NCBI GenBank assembly: GCA_016860845.1
Contig: BOKF01000051.1
Location: 1 to 57,044 of the forward strand
Reading direction: 5' to 3'
DNA length: 57,044 nucleotides
Origin: Chloroflexota bacterium
GTDB taxonomy: Bacteria > Chloroflexota > Anaerolineae > 4572-78 > J111
This document shows, piece by piece, positions 25,455 through 35,005 of this stretch. The translations under genes were made by a program, and so were the position numbers. Under the pieces are notes generated by a model, which saw only the letters and a list, made by a program, of their open reading frames with translations, searched no databases and had not been told where the DNA came from. Within the stretch, counting starts at the first letter, position 1. The number at the start of each line of letters is the position of its first letter.

Positions 25455-25540
25455 TAAAGTGTGATCTACTGGAAGGGGAACTTGTTCATCAATTGTCCCC
25501 TGGCTTTATGCCCTCCAGACCCTCTGGCAGGCTAGACGCG

Positions 25541-26683
25541 TCAAATCCGGGGTTTCATAGGCAGTAGCGATTGATAAACTTCTTCCAATTCATCTACCGC
25601 TCGCTGCCACGAAAACTTCCGGGCCTGGACCAGTCCTCGCCGTTTCAACTCTGCCTGTAATTCCCCATCGGCCAGAACTCGACGCAGAGTTTTGTGCAGC
25701 GCCGCCGTGTCCATCGGGTCAATCAGCAGCCCGGCCTCGCCGACTACTTCGGGCAGGCTGGAACTGTTACTGCTGACGACCGGCACGCCGCAGGCCATCG
25801 CTTCCAGGGGGGGTAGGCCAAAACCCTCAGAGAGCGAAGGGAAGACAAAAACCTCGGCCAGTTGATAAAAGACAGGCAGGTCAGCCTCGGCCACATAGCC
25901 GGGGAAGATGGCTCGTTCCTCCAGCCCCAGAGCCTGTAGGCGTTGAAAAAACGACTCGTATAACCAGCCTTTTTTGCCAATCAAGACCAGTTTCAAATCC
26001 GGCCAATCGGCCAGCAACGGCTGGAACGCCTCCAGCAGACGGCTGAGGTTTTTGCGCGGCTCGATGGTCCCTACGTTTAAGATATACTTTTCAGGCAATT
26101 GATACTGCTGTTTTACCCGCGCCAGGTTAGCCGGGTCACTGATGGGCTGAAACGTTGGTGCCGGCGCTTCATAGATCACCTTGATTTTCGACTCCGGCAG
26201 GCCGTAATAGGCCATAGCATCCTGCTTCGACCACTCCGATGGAGTCACAATCACATGCGCAGCCCGCAGGTAGCGCGGCATGGCCAAGGTTAGATACCAG
26301 CGATTGTAGGGCAGATGGTACTCCGGGTAGCGCAGAAAGATAAGATCGTGCAGGGTGTAGACCGTCCGGGCCAGCCGGAAATGGGCCAGGAGATGATTGG
26401 TTGCATGGAAAATATCTACCGCGCCAAAGGTTTGGTCCATGGGCCAGCGGGTCATCTGCGACAGCAGCACGCCCATTCGCCACGGCTTGTTGCCTACATT
26501 CACTGTCCGGTAAGGCAGGTGCCGGAGATAATCAGGTAACTCAGCTTCGCCCTCGCGGTTGTAAAACAGCGAGAGTTGATGCTGGCTTTTGTATTCGGCC
26601 AGGGCGCGGGCAATCTCTCCGGCATAGCGCCCCAGCCCGGCGTGTTTTTGGGCAGTTGGCGAAACGTCAAGACAAATGTGCAT
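25541..26683 (-). CDS. GT4-family glycosyltransferase
   Basis: A 380-residue enzyme from ATG 26683, where MHICLDVSPTAQKHAGLGRY starts the GT-B N-domain. The frame is open to 26779, but the extra 32 residues overlap the neighbouring gene and are not conserved in type. The C-domain has ILNVGTIEPRKNLSRLLEAF and the EX7E motif in SEGFGLPPLEAMACGVPVVSS. It likely transfers a nucleotide sugar in polysaccharide or glycolipid synthesis. It lies downstream of a paralogous glycosyltransferase (about 74 bp apart), same strand. Confidence 0.9.
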   Translation of the reverse strand: MHICLDVSPTAQKHAGLGRYAGEIARALAEYKSQHQLSLFYNREGEAELPDYLRHLPYRTVNVGNKPWRMGVLLSQMTRWPMDQTFGAVDIFHATNHLLAHFRLARTVYTLHDLIFLRYPEYHLPYNRWYLTLAMPRYLRAAHVIVTPSEWSKQDAMAYYGLPESKIKVIYEAPAPTFQPISDPANLARVKQQYQLPEKYILNVGTIEPRKNLSRLLEAFQPLLADWPDLKLVLIGKKGWLYESFFQRLQALGLEERAIFPGYVAEADLPVFYQLAEVFVFPSLSEGFGLPPLEAMACGVPVVSSNSSSLPEVVGEAGLLIDPMDTAALHKTLRRVLADGELQAELKRRGLVQARKFSWQRAVDELEEVYQSLLPMKPRI

Positions 26684-26756
26684 AGGGCAGGGTAGCAGGT
26701 TGCAGGTTGAAAGTTTACACTTCTCATTCAAAGAGGCGGTGTCTTTGCTGCTATCT

Positions 26757-27899
26757 TCACTCCTCAATGATTTGTTCATACAGATTTAACAACTTCGCTG
26801 CCATCCCAGGCCAGGTAAAACAGGCCGCACGGGCTTGTCCGGCCTGAGCCATATGCCGGCTCAGTGTAGTGTCAGTCAGCACGCGGGCCATTGCCGCCGC
26901 TATCGCCTCGACATTACCCGGATCAATCAACAAGCCGGCCTCGCCAACCACTTCTGGCAAGGCCGATTGGTTGGCGACGATTACCGGGGTGCCGCAGGCC
27001 ATCGCTTCCAGAACAGGCAGGCCAAAGCCTTCGTATAGGGATGGATATACAAACAAACTGGCCGCACTATAAAGTGCGGGTAAATCGGCGTCGGCCACAA
27101 AGCCGAGAAAATGAACCCGTTCCTCCAAACCTTGCCGGGCCACCTCGGCAAAAACATCGGCGTAGTTCCAGCCTCTACTGCCGACAATCACCAGGGCCAG
27201 GGCAGGGTCTAAGGCAGCAAAGGCCTGGATCAACCTTTGATAATTTTTACGGGGCTGGATAGTGCCCACGCTTAAAATAAAGGGCTGTTGGCCCAGATCA
27301 TATTTCTGGCGAACTGCACTGAGTTTGTCTGGTTCGATCACCGGCTTAAAGTCTGGGGTGACGCCGTGATACAGCACCGATATTTTCTCTGGCGGCGTCT
27401 GGTAAAGCTCGATCAAATCCTGACGGGTCGCTTCTGAAACGGCAATAACGTGATCCGCTCGCTTGACCGAAAGGGGAACCCACCGGTTCAGATGGTTGGT
27501 CATGCCCGGCATGACTGTTTCCGGCAGGCGCACAAAAGAGAGGTCGTGGATCGTGACGATGGTCCGCGTGCCGCGACGGACCGGCGGCAGGAAAAAGTCG
27601 GTGGCGTGGAACAGGTCCAGCGGGCCGGTCCAGGTCTCAATTGGGAGGGGCAGGTGGAGCCGGTACCACAGCCGGGACAGCCAGCGCTCTGTTAGACGGG
27701 TAGGCTGCCAGGTAAAGTTGAGACCGGGCAGCTCGGGTTGAACAACCTTACTCGCAGCGGCGACAAAGAGGTGAAACTGAGGCCCATCCGTCTCAAGGGG
27801 TAGAGCCGCCAGTGCCCTGACCAATTCGCGGCTGTAGCGCCCGATGCCGGCAGCCTGGTGAACCGCAGCAGTGTAATCAATCCCAATGCAAGCACCCAT
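26757..27899 (-). CDS. GT4-family glycosyltransferase, paralogue
   Basis: A 380-residue GT-B enzyme, MGACIGIDYTAAVHQAAGIG at the start, ILSVGTIQPRKNYQRLIQAF in the middle, and the EX7E motif YEGFGLPVLEAMACGTPVIV. Its layout matches the next gene on the strand closely, indicating a tandem duplication that diverged. The two probably act in one exopolysaccharide or glycolipid pathway. Confidence 0.9.
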   Translation of the reverse strand: MGACIGIDYTAAVHQAAGIGRYSRELVRALAALPLETDGPQFHLFVAAASKVVQPELPGLNFTWQPTRLTERWLSRLWYRLHLPLPIETWTGPLDLFHATDFFLPPVRRGTRTIVTIHDLSFVRLPETVMPGMTNHLNRWVPLSVKRADHVIAVSEATRQDLIELYQTPPEKISVLYHGVTPDFKPVIEPDKLSAVRQKYDLGQQPFILSVGTIQPRKNYQRLIQAFAALDPALALVIVGSRGWNYADVFAEVARQGLEERVHFLGFVADADLPALYSAASLFVYPSLYEGFGLPVLEAMACGTPVIVANQSALPEVVGEAGLLIDPGNVEAIAAAMARVLTDTTLSRHMAQAGQARAACFTWPGMAAKLLNLYEQIIEE

Positions 27900-27974
27900 A
27901 GCCCTCTGATTTTACACCACCTGGCCTGTATTACAATTCTAAAGTTTGGGTTGCACCCCGTACTCTTAGGATGC

Positions 27975-28002
27975 TTTACGATTCGCCAGAATGTGCTATA
28001 AT
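27975..28002 (+). promoter_or_regulatory. Promoter upstream of the 28141 gene
   Basis: TTTACG (27975-27980) and TATAAT (27997-28002) have a 16-bp spacer, about 140 bp before the gene. Confidence 0.5.
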
Positions 28003-28140
28003 CGAGTCAAAGTTTGGCCGATAATCCCAAAACATAACTAAAGCAGTTCCAAAACTCAAATAAGCTCAAGCATAGTGTGCGTCTGGTGTGATGCGTAAAA
28101 ACGGAACACGCCCTTACCCCATACGCACGGAGGGTCATAG

Positions 28141-28839
28141 ATGACAACCAGGCTAAAAATAGATTTATCGCAAGGCTTGTTGGAGGTTGAGGGCAGTGAG
28201 ACCTTTGTCAAGGCGATTTACAATGATTTTAAGGCTCATTTTGTGGAGCCAAACGGCCAGTCAGAGGAGGCCGAGTCGTTGCTGACCCCCAGGTCCAAAC
28301 GGGTGAAAACCGCTCGCGGTTCCAGAACCCGCTCCGAAACCGTTCCTCTGCCGATTATGATTCCATCTCCTGGAGTAACCAGCCCACCCGCTCCCGTGGA
28401 GACCAAAGCGGCTGTCCCCGCCCCTCCTGAACCCGCGCCTCTACCACCCCCAGCCGAACCGGCTCCCGAACCTAAAGCGCCGGCCCCATCCTTACCTACC
28501 TACACTTTTATGCAGGACCTTAAGTTGGGCCATGCCGGTGATCGTCCTTCGCTGGTTGAATTTATGGATGCCAAGCTGCCGATTACTAATGAGGAGCGCA
28601 ATCTGGTCTTTCTCTACTACTTGCAGCACATCCTCAAGGTCAAACCGATTACCCTGGATCATGTCTACACCTGTTACCGCGAGGCTAAAATCCGCGCCCC
28701 GCTGAACATCGAAAACAGCCTGCGCATGACCGCCGAACACCGCGGCTGGATCAAAGCCAACCAGCACGGCTCGATGACCGTCACCCCCGACGGGAAGTTG
28801 TACGTGGAAAAGCAGTTACCCAAGAAAGTGAAAAACTGA
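28141..28839 (+). CDS. Unrecognised protein with Pro-rich linker
   Basis: A 232-residue protein in three parts. Residues 1-38 form a small domain (LKIDLSQGLLEVEGSETFVK). Residues 45-118 are basic, then a Pro/Ala-rich linker. Residues 119-232 form a helical, possibly winged-helix domain (LVFLYYLQHILKVKPITLDH; LRMTAEHRGWIKAN). The last segment resembles DNA-binding helix-turn-helix folds, but no family is recognised. A GGAGG site precedes the ATG. It is transcribed toward the DUF1786 gene, with a GC-rich palindrome between them. Confidence 0.55.
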   Translation: MTTRLKIDLSQGLLEVEGSETFVKAIYNDFKAHFVEPNGQSEEAESLLTPRSKRVKTARGSRTRSETVPLPIMIPSPGVTSPPAPVETKAAVPAPPEPAPLPPPAEPAPEPKAPAPSLPTYTFMQDLKLGHAGDRPSLVEFMDAKLPITNEERNLVFLYYLQHILKVKPITLDHVYTCYREAKIRAPLNIENSLRMTAEHRGWIKANQHGSMTVTPDGKLYVEKQLPKKVKN

Positions 28840-28862
28840 CCGCTGGCTGCACCCCCACCCTA

Positions 28863-28887
28863 ACCCTCCCCCTCCTAGGGGGAGGGT
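28863..28887. repeat. Short GC-rich palindrome, second copy
   Basis: ACCCTCCCCCT and AGGGGGAGGGT pair perfectly around a 3-base loop. It is the same kind of element as 17858-17880. Confidence 0.6.
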
Positions 28888-28929
28888 AGGGAGGGGGTCG
28901 GCCAGTGTTCGTTAATACAGGAGCAAGGT

Positions 28930-30075
28930 ATGAAAATCCTCGCCGTGGATGTCGGCACCGGCACCCAGGATATTTTGCTGTTTGATAGTGATAAAGAAGT
29001 TGAAAACTGCTACAAACTGGTCTTGCCCTCACCCACGGTTATGCTGGCCGAACAAATCCGGGCGGCCACCCGGCAAGGCGCGGGAGTGCTCCTGCACGGG
29101 GTTCTGATGGGGGGTGGTCCCTGCGCCTGGGCGGCCCGCGACCATATTCAAGCCGGTTATCCACTCTGGGTGACACCCGACGCCGCCCGCACCTTTGACG
29201 ACGATCTCAGCCGTGTGGCCGCCATGGGGGCGACGATTGTCGGTGATGATGAAGCGGCGGTCCTTAACGATCAGGTAGTGCGCTTGAGGCTGGGTGACTT
29301 TGATTATGGGGCTATATCGGCTGCCTTTGCCCGTTTTGGGGTGGATTTGGCCCACAACCTGGATGCTATCGCCATCGCCGTCTTCGACCACGGCAACGCA
29401 CCGCCCGGCATCAGTGACCGCCTCTTTCGCTTCCAGCACATCGAGCGCTGTATCAGCCAGCGTAACAGCCTGGCCTCGTTTGCCTTTCCGGCCGAACACG
29501 TGCCTGAAATCATGACCCGCTTGCAGGCCGCCGCCAATCTTGCCCGCGCCGCCCGGCCCGATTTGCCGGTAGTGCTGATGGATACTGCCCCGGCAGCCGT
29601 CCTTGGCGCACTGGAAGACCCTCGGGTCGCTCAGACCCGGCCGGCGATTGTCGCCAATATTGGCAATTTCCACTGCCTGGCCTTCCGCCTGGGGCCGGCC
29701 ACCGGCGACCCTCTGGGCGGCATCGAGGGGGTCTTTGAGCACCACACCGGCGAAATCACTCCCTCCCAGCTTGAAGGCTACTTGCACCATCTGGCTCAAG
29801 GCGACTTAACTCATGCCGAAATCTTCGACAGCAACGGCCACGGCGCCGTAATGTTTGCCGATTACGCCATTCCCCTTGATTTTCTCTCCGTTACCGGCCC
29901 CCGCCGCAACTTCTTGCGCAGCTCGACCCTCCAGCCCTACCTGGCTACCCCCTTTGGCGATATGATGCTGGCCGGCAGCTTTGGCCTGGTCCGCGCCTGC
30001 GCCCGCCTCATACCGGCCTGGGCCGAGGCAATTGAGGCGGCTTTGGCCGGGCATGGCGGCAAAGCCCTCTGGTAA
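28930..30075 (+). CDS. DUF1786 protein (ASKHA-fold-like)
   Basis: A 381-residue protein starting MKILAVDVGTGTQDILLFD, a phosphate-1-type loop of the sugar kinase/Hsp70/actin fold. IVANIGNFHCLAFRLG resembles the second phosphate loop. The match is to DUF1786, sometimes annotated as related to pyruvate-formate-lyase activation, which I would not rely on. The ribosome-binding site AGGAG is upstream. A histidine kinase gene follows with a 57-bp gap. Confidence 0.7.
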   Translation: MKILAVDVGTGTQDILLFDSDKEVENCYKLVLPSPTVMLAEQIRAATRQGAGVLLHGVLMGGGPCAWAARDHIQAGYPLWVTPDAARTFDDDLSRVAAMGATIVGDDEAAVLNDQVVRLRLGDFDYGAISAAFARFGVDLAHNLDAIAIAVFDHGNAPPGISDRLFRFQHIERCISQRNSLASFAFPAEHVPEIMTRLQAAANLARAARPDLPVVLMDTAPAAVLGALEDPRVAQTRPAIVANIGNFHCLAFRLGPATGDPLGGIEGVFEHHTGEITPSQLEGYLHHLAQGDLTHAEIFDSNGHGAVMFADYAIPLDFLSVTGPRRNFLRSSTLQPYLATPFGDMMLAGSFGLVRACARLIPAWAEAIEAALAGHGGKALW

Positions 30076-30131
30076 TATTTGTCAGAATTTTCAATTAGGC
30101 GCATTTCTGTATAATTGGCTTGTAGAAAATT

Positions 30132-31271
30132 ATGACCTCATCGGAAATGCCTACCCAATTTGCTCCGGCCGAACGTGCCCCTGGCGAGAAAATTGCCGCT
30201 CAGGCCCGCTACTTGCTCAAGCTACCCCTGTTCGAGCGGCTCTTTAATGCTGTCCCCGACATAGTCTTGGTTGTAAACCAGCAGCGACAAATTGTTTTTG
30301 CTAACCATAACCTGCTCAAAACAACGGATCTGAACGACGACGCAGTTATCATTGGCCTGCGGCCGGGCGAAGCGTTGGGCTGCGTTCACGCTTTTGAAAC
30401 CGAGGGCGGGTGCGGCACCAGTGAGTTTTGTCAAACATGCGGGGCAGTTCAAGCGCTTCTCTCCAGTCTGAAAGGGCAGGAGAGTATCCAGGAATGCCGG
30501 ATTGCTCTCCAGAACGGCGACGCCCTCGATTTGCAGGTTTGGGCCACCCCGCTTACTTTGGACGGCGAGACATTTTCCATTTTTGCCGTCAAAGATATTA
30601 GCCACGAAAAACGCCGCCAGGCGCTGGAACGCATCTTCTTGCATGACCTGTTGAATGTCGCCGGCGGGCTGCGCGGCTTTGCCGGCTTATTAACAGAAGC
30701 CACTCCGGCTGAATTAGAGACCATTACCGGCGCGCTCTCTCGTCTCTCCGGGCGTTTAATTGAGGAGATCAATACCCAGCGCGAACTCAACGCTGCCGAG
30801 AGTAACGAGTTGCTTGTTCACCCGACCAGGCTCGACTCACAAGCGCTTTTGCAGGAGGTGCTGACGTTATACCAGCATCACGAGGCCGCCGGCGGCCGCC
30901 GTCTTGAGCTTGATCCGCATGCCCCTTTGGTTTCCTTTACCAGCGACCTCACCCTGCTGCAGCGGGTCATCGGCAACATGGTCAAAAACGCTTTGGAAGC
31001 TGCTGCTCCTGGCGAGGTCGTCACCCTGGGCTGTACCGCTTATCCGGATATGATCGAGTTCTGGGTCCATAACCCCGGCTACATGCCCCGCCAGGTCCAG
31101 CTTCAGATTTTTCAACGCTCTTTCTCGACCAAGGGGACGGGCCGCGGCCTGGGCACTTACAGTATGAAGCTGCTCAGCGAGCGTTATCTCAAAGGCCGTG
31201 TTTCCTTTACCTCCTCCCCCGATCATGGCACTGTCTTTCACGCCAGCTTCCCCTTAACCCTGGATTCGTAA
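30132..31271 (+). CDS. PAS-containing sensor histidine kinase
   Basis: A 379-residue soluble kinase. Residues 30-150 form a PAS-like sensor with a Cys cluster C84-x9-C94-x5-C100-x2-C103. The phosphoacceptor is His171 in FLHDLLNVAGGLRGFAGLL. The ATPase domain has VIGNMVKNALEAAAPGE (N box) and GTGRGLGTYSMKLLSERYLKG (G box). There are no membrane helices, so it senses a cytoplasmic signal, perhaps redox or metal through the Cys cluster. No response regulator gene is adjacent. The leader is short: TATAAT is at 30110-30115, with no ribosome-binding site. Confidence 0.85.
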   Translation: MTSSEMPTQFAPAERAPGEKIAAQARYLLKLPLFERLFNAVPDIVLVVNQQRQIVFANHNLLKTTDLNDDAVIIGLRPGEALGCVHAFETEGGCGTSEFCQTCGAVQALLSSLKGQESIQECRIALQNGDALDLQVWATPLTLDGETFSIFAVKDISHEKRRQALERIFLHDLLNVAGGLRGFAGLLTEATPAELETITGALSRLSGRLIEEINTQRELNAAESNELLVHPTRLDSQALLQEVLTLYQHHEAAGGRRLELDPHAPLVSFTSDLTLLQRVIGNMVKNALEAAAPGEVVTLGCTAYPDMIEFWVHNPGYMPRQVQLQIFQRSFSTKGTGRGLGTYSMKLLSERYLKGRVSFTSSPDHGTVFHASFPLTLDS

Positions 31272-31347
31272 CCTTTTCCCCCTATTTCTGGGGTGTTGCT
31301 GACCCTGTTTTTGTGTTATAACATTTAATGTTGTCAGGACTTTCCCA

Positions 31348-31607
31348 TGTCATTCTGAGCGAGCATAGCGAGCGAAGAATCCTGCCTCCAAAGTGGAGTT
31401 GCTTCGGCCTGCGGCCTCAGCATGACATGGCTTTTGTCATTCTGAACGGAGCGCAGCGAAGTGAAGAATCTCGCCTTCCAAAGTGGAGATGCTTCGGCCT
31501 GCGGCCTTAGCATGACATGGTTCTTGTCATTCTGAACGGAGCGCAGCGAAGTGAAGAATCTCGCCTTCCAAAGTGGAGATGCTTCGGCCTACGGCCTCAG
31601 CATGACA
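31348..31607. repeat. REP-like repeat cluster 1, three units
   Basis: Three units at 31348-31427, 31435-31517 and 31525-31607. Each starts TGTCATTCTGA and ends CAGCATGACA (or TAGCATGACA), so unit ends are near-inverted. Starts are 87-90 bp apart. This fills much of the 565-bp gap between the kinase and the HU-like gene; the remainder shows no gene. Confidence 0.8.
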
Positions 31608-31836
31608 TCCCGGCGAAAGTCTTGATGGTTAAAGAATCACGGCTGGCGAGCTTTCTCTCAAAGAGTGAAGCCCGGCGGACACCGTGCGGCCGTTGATTTT
31701 ATTCGTTTCTCTGTCCGCCCGAAAGGTTGTGAGTATATCGTCGTCAACATCTTGAAACCTTCTTTACCCCCTCTATCAAATTCAAAATCTATAAACATGT
31801 ATTACACATTCAATCAGTTAAAGGAGTTTTGTTATC

Positions 31837-32532
31837 GTGAGCATATCATACTCACTTCAGAAAAATTATCTTACCAACGGCGCCAACAACTACCGGGCTG
31901 TTGTCCAGTTTAACGGCGTCATTGACCTGGAAGGCATCATTGACCGCATGGTTGCCCGTGGTACGGTCACTTCTAAAGCCAGCGCCATGGCTGCTCTGGA
32001 AGATTATTTCGCCACGATTGAAAGTGCAGTGCTGGATGGTTTTAAGGTCACTACTCCAATGGAAACCTATGGTATCAGTATTCGGGGTAACTTTGACGGT
32101 CAGACTGACGGCTTTACCCCTGGCCGCCACAGCACCGAGGCTGTGGTCAGCCCTGGCCCGCGCTTGCGCCGGGCCATCCGCGATAAAGTCCATCCCCAGA
32201 AGCAAATCGCCACGGAAGTTCGCCCCATCTTGCTGGAATATATTGACACCAACACCGGTGAACGTGACAGTGTGCTTACGCCTAGTGGATTGGGCCAACT
32301 GGCCGGCCACCGGCTAAAGTTTGATCCGGCTGACTACACCCAGGGTATTTTCCTACTGGGTGGCGAAGGCAGTGCTATTCGTGTGGAGATCATCGCCAAG
32401 AACACCGCGACCGAGTTGATCTTTCTTGTCCCGGCTGGTCTGGCTCCTGGCGATTACACCCTGGAAGTGCGCGCCCTTTTCAGTGAGACAATCCGCAGCG
32501 GGTCACTGGCTCCCACCCTCACTGTAAACTAA
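31837..32532 (+). CDS. HU-like DNA-binding protein with DUF4469-type C-terminus
   Basis: A 231-residue protein. The N-terminal 125 residues resemble the HU/IHF-like domain of Bvu_2165-type proteins (SLQKNYLTNGANNYRAVVQF; STEAVVSPGPRLRRAIRDKV). The C-terminal 90 residues form a beta-rich domain of the DUF4469 type (LKFDPADYTQGIFLLGGEGS). It probably binds DNA. The start is GTG 31837 with GGAG 10 bases upstream. It lies between two clusters of the same dispersed repeat. Confidence 0.7.
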   Translation: MSISYSLQKNYLTNGANNYRAVVQFNGVIDLEGIIDRMVARGTVTSKASAMAALEDYFATIESAVLDGFKVTTPMETYGISIRGNFDGQTDGFTPGRHSTEAVVSPGPRLRRAIRDKVHPQKQIATEVRPILLEYIDTNTGERDSVLTPSGLGQLAGHRLKFDPADYTQGIFLLGGEGSAIRVEIIAKNTATELIFLVPAGLAPGDYTLEVRALFSETIRSGSLAPTLTVN

Positions 32533-32616
32533 TTTCCCCCCTGCTTCAACCGCCCCGTTGTTGCCACAGCCCCAGTCTCACCATAACTTGGGGCTGTTTG
32601 TTTTAAACCTCGCCCT

Positions 32617-32833
32617 TGTCATTCTAAACGGAGTGCAGCGAAGTGAAAAGTAGCTGCCCATGTCATTCTGAACGGAGCGCAGCGAAGTGAAGAATCTCGC
32701 TCTCCAACCCAGAGATGCTTCGGCCTGCGGCCTCAGTATGACATGGTTCTTGTCATTCTGAACGGAGCGCAGCGAAGTGAAGAATCTCGCTCTCCAACAT
32801 AGAGATGCTGCGGCCTACGGCCGCAGCATGACA
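32617..32833. repeat. REP-like repeat cluster 2, two full units and one partial
   Basis: A partial unit at 32617-32660, then units at 32661-32743 and 32751-32833, 90 bp apart, same orientation and sequence type as the 31.3-kb cluster. With the tandem array and the palindrome that follow, it occupies the 643-bp gene-free stretch before 33176. Confidence 0.8.
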
Positions 32834-32850
32834 TGGCTTTCGCCCCTCCC

Positions 32851-33066
32851 AAGCGCAGATAATACCCCTTATCCAGCGCTGATAAGTCCTTTATCAAGTG
32901 CTGGCAATACCTCTTGCCTAGTGCAGATAATACCCCTTATCAATTGCTGATAAGCCCTTTATCAGGCGTTGGTAATACCCTTTATCTAGTGCTGATAACA
33001 CCCCCTACCCAGTGCTGATCGGCCCTTTATCTGGCGGTGATAAAGCCTTTACCAGCCGGTGGTAGT
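32851..33066. repeat. Tandem array of ten 22-23 bp units
   Basis: Ten units of the form GCTGATAA-N-CCCTTTATC follow each other without spacers. Anchors (first G of GATAA or its equivalent) are at 32858, 32881, 32903, 32926, 32949, 32971, 32994, 33017, 33039 and 33061. Three units make a higher-order repeat of 68 bp (three times, the last 67); copies one and two differ at 13 of 68 positions by my alignment. Each unit is itself a dyad, GATAA/TTATC. Unit lengths of 22 and 23 exclude a coding repeat and the absence of spacers excludes CRISPR. Confidence 0.85.
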
Positions 33067-33069
33067 CAG

Positions 33070-33102
33070 AGACCTGACAGGTCTTCAAGACCTGTCAGGT
33101 CT
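33070..33102. repeat. Nested 33-bp perfect palindrome
   Basis: AGACCTGACAGGTCTT (33070-33085) and its complement (33087-33102) flank one central C. Each arm is itself nearly palindromic (AGACCTG-A-CAGGTCT). It directly follows the tandem array and precedes the promoter of the next gene. Confidence 0.75.
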
Positions 33103-33112
33103 GCCAATATCA

Positions 33113-33142
33113 TTGACAATATCCCTTGAATCAAGGTATCAT
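33113..33142 (+). promoter_or_regulatory. Promoter of the type IIG gene
   Basis: TTGACA (33113-33118) and TATCAT (33137-33142) have an 18-bp spacer. AGGAA precedes the ATG at 33176. Confidence 0.6.
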
Positions 33143-33175
33143 TACCTTATTGCCCAGCCGACTCATGAGGAATAG

Positions 33176-35005
33176 ATGCCAGTCTTATCTGCTTTCGCTC
33201 AAACCTTTACAAACTATCTCACCCAGGCCCGCACGGCCCGCGACGAAAGCCGCCACCACGATTACCGCCGCCAACTTTTCCTGAGTTTCCTGAATAACGC
33301 CTTTCATATTCGCTCCGACGAAGTGGATGTTGAGCGCTTCATCAAGATTGACGTGCGGCGGCGGGGCTGGATAGATGCCCTCTGCCATAACCTAGTCTTT
33401 GAATTTAAGCGCGATTTGGAGCGAGAGCGCAGCGACGGCCTGCGTGAATTGACCGACTATCTCACTACCTTACCTAACGGCAGCGAGGGTGTCGGCCTGC
33501 TGACCGATGGACTGGCTTTCGAGGTCTACACCCTCAGTGCCGGGCATCTCAATTTGGATGATCGCTTTAATCTTGATACGGCTGAGGCTGAACCGGCCTT
33601 CCTCTGGCTCGATTCCTACCTCTTTAGTCAGCGCAACCTGCCTCCCACCTCCGCCGACATCGTCCGCCGCTTTGGCCTGTACAGCCCCACCTTTCGCGCC
33701 GCTGCCAAAACCCTGCACGATTTGCTGGCCCGGCTGGAACAGTCGCCCACCCTGCAAGTTAAACGCCAGCAGTGGCGGGCCGTGCTGGCCAAGGTCTACG
33801 GCTCTGATATTGGCAACGATGCCCTCTTTGTGCGCCACACCTTTTTGAACCAGTTTGCCAAAATCCTGGCCTATTCAGCTTTGACCGACAGTGTGCCGCA
33901 GCAGAACGACCTGCTGCTGGACATCATTACCGGCGAGGCGTTTCATCGTTTTGGCGTCAGCAATTTGGGGGAGATTGACTTCTTCGCCTGGATTCTCGAC
34001 GAAGCGGTTTTGCCGGACGTGGTAGAGATGCTGCGCCGCCTGGCCGACACCTTGCGCGTCTACGATCTCACCCAGATCAACGAAGACCTGCTCAAACAGC
34101 TCTATCAAAACCTGGTTGACCCGGAAACGCGTCACGAGTTAGGCGAGTATTATACCCCGGATTGGCTGGCCGAATTGACCCTGGTGGAGGCCGGCTATGG
34201 CCCCGGTTTAAGCCTGCTCGACCCTTCCAGCGGCTCCGACACTTTTCTGTTTACGGCTATCCGTAAGCTGGCCGCCCAGAGGCTAACCGGCTGGGCGCTG
34301 GTGGATTTTGCCCTGGAAAATATCGCCGGGATGGACGTGCATCCCCTGGCTGTGACCATTGCCCGCACCAACTACCTCCTGGCGATCAGCCCGCACATGC
34401 AGCAAGCCCGCCCCGATGGGCAGATCAAATTATCGCCGCTGCCGGTTTATATGGCCGATGCCCTGCTGACGCCCGCCGCGGCCGGGCCGCACCGCGATAC
34501 CCTGGTCATCCCGGTAGACCCTGAGCGCAAGGAGGTCTTTCACATCCCGGTAGACGCCGCCCAGGAGCCTGGCGTCTTTACCTCGGTTGTCGAGCAGATG
34601 GAAGAGTACGCCCAGTATCCCCTGGACGAGTTCAACCAGGCGACTCTGGGGGGCTTTCTGCGCCTGGTCAGGGAGCGTTTCAGCGCCGCTCAGCGGGGCG
34701 TGGCCGATTTGTCGGCCAGCTATTGGTCGCAAAATTTGCGGCTGCTCAATCGGCTGATCCAGGAAGGACGCAACTCGATCTGGGCCTACATGCTCAAGAA
34801 TACGGCCCGGCCCCTGCTGCTGGCCGCACGCAAATTTGACCGGGTGGTGGGCAACCCGTCCTGGCTGGCCTACCGCTACATCCGCGACAAAACTTACCAG
34901 CAGGAAGTCAAGGCGCTGACCTTTGCCTACGGCCTGCTGGCCAGCGACGAGGTCAAGCTCTTTACGACCATGGACCTGGCCACCCTGTTCATGGTGTCAT
35001 GCTGA
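33176..35005 (+). pseudogene. Type IIG restriction-methyltransferase, truncated by a repeat
   Basis: 609 residues of an enzyme that normally exceeds 900. The N-terminal nuclease domain shows a PD-(D/E)XK pattern (IDALCHNLVFEFKRDL). The adenine methyltransferase has motif I LLDPSSGSDTFLF and motif IV VVGNPSWLAYRY. The reading frame enters a TGTCATGCTGA repeat unit at 34995, whose bases supply the last codons and the stop (VSC then TGA). The target-recognition C-terminus is missing from the window, so activity is unlikely. The rest was probably deleted when the repeats and the GIY-YIG gene arrived. Confidence 0.8.

Noticed and set aside
26684..26779. N-terminal extension of the GT4 protein at 25541
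   Set aside because: The extra 32 residues overlap the next gene and precede the normal first strand of the GT-B fold.
32851..33066. CRISPR array
   Set aside because: The units are contiguous with no unique spacers, and no cas gene is in the window.
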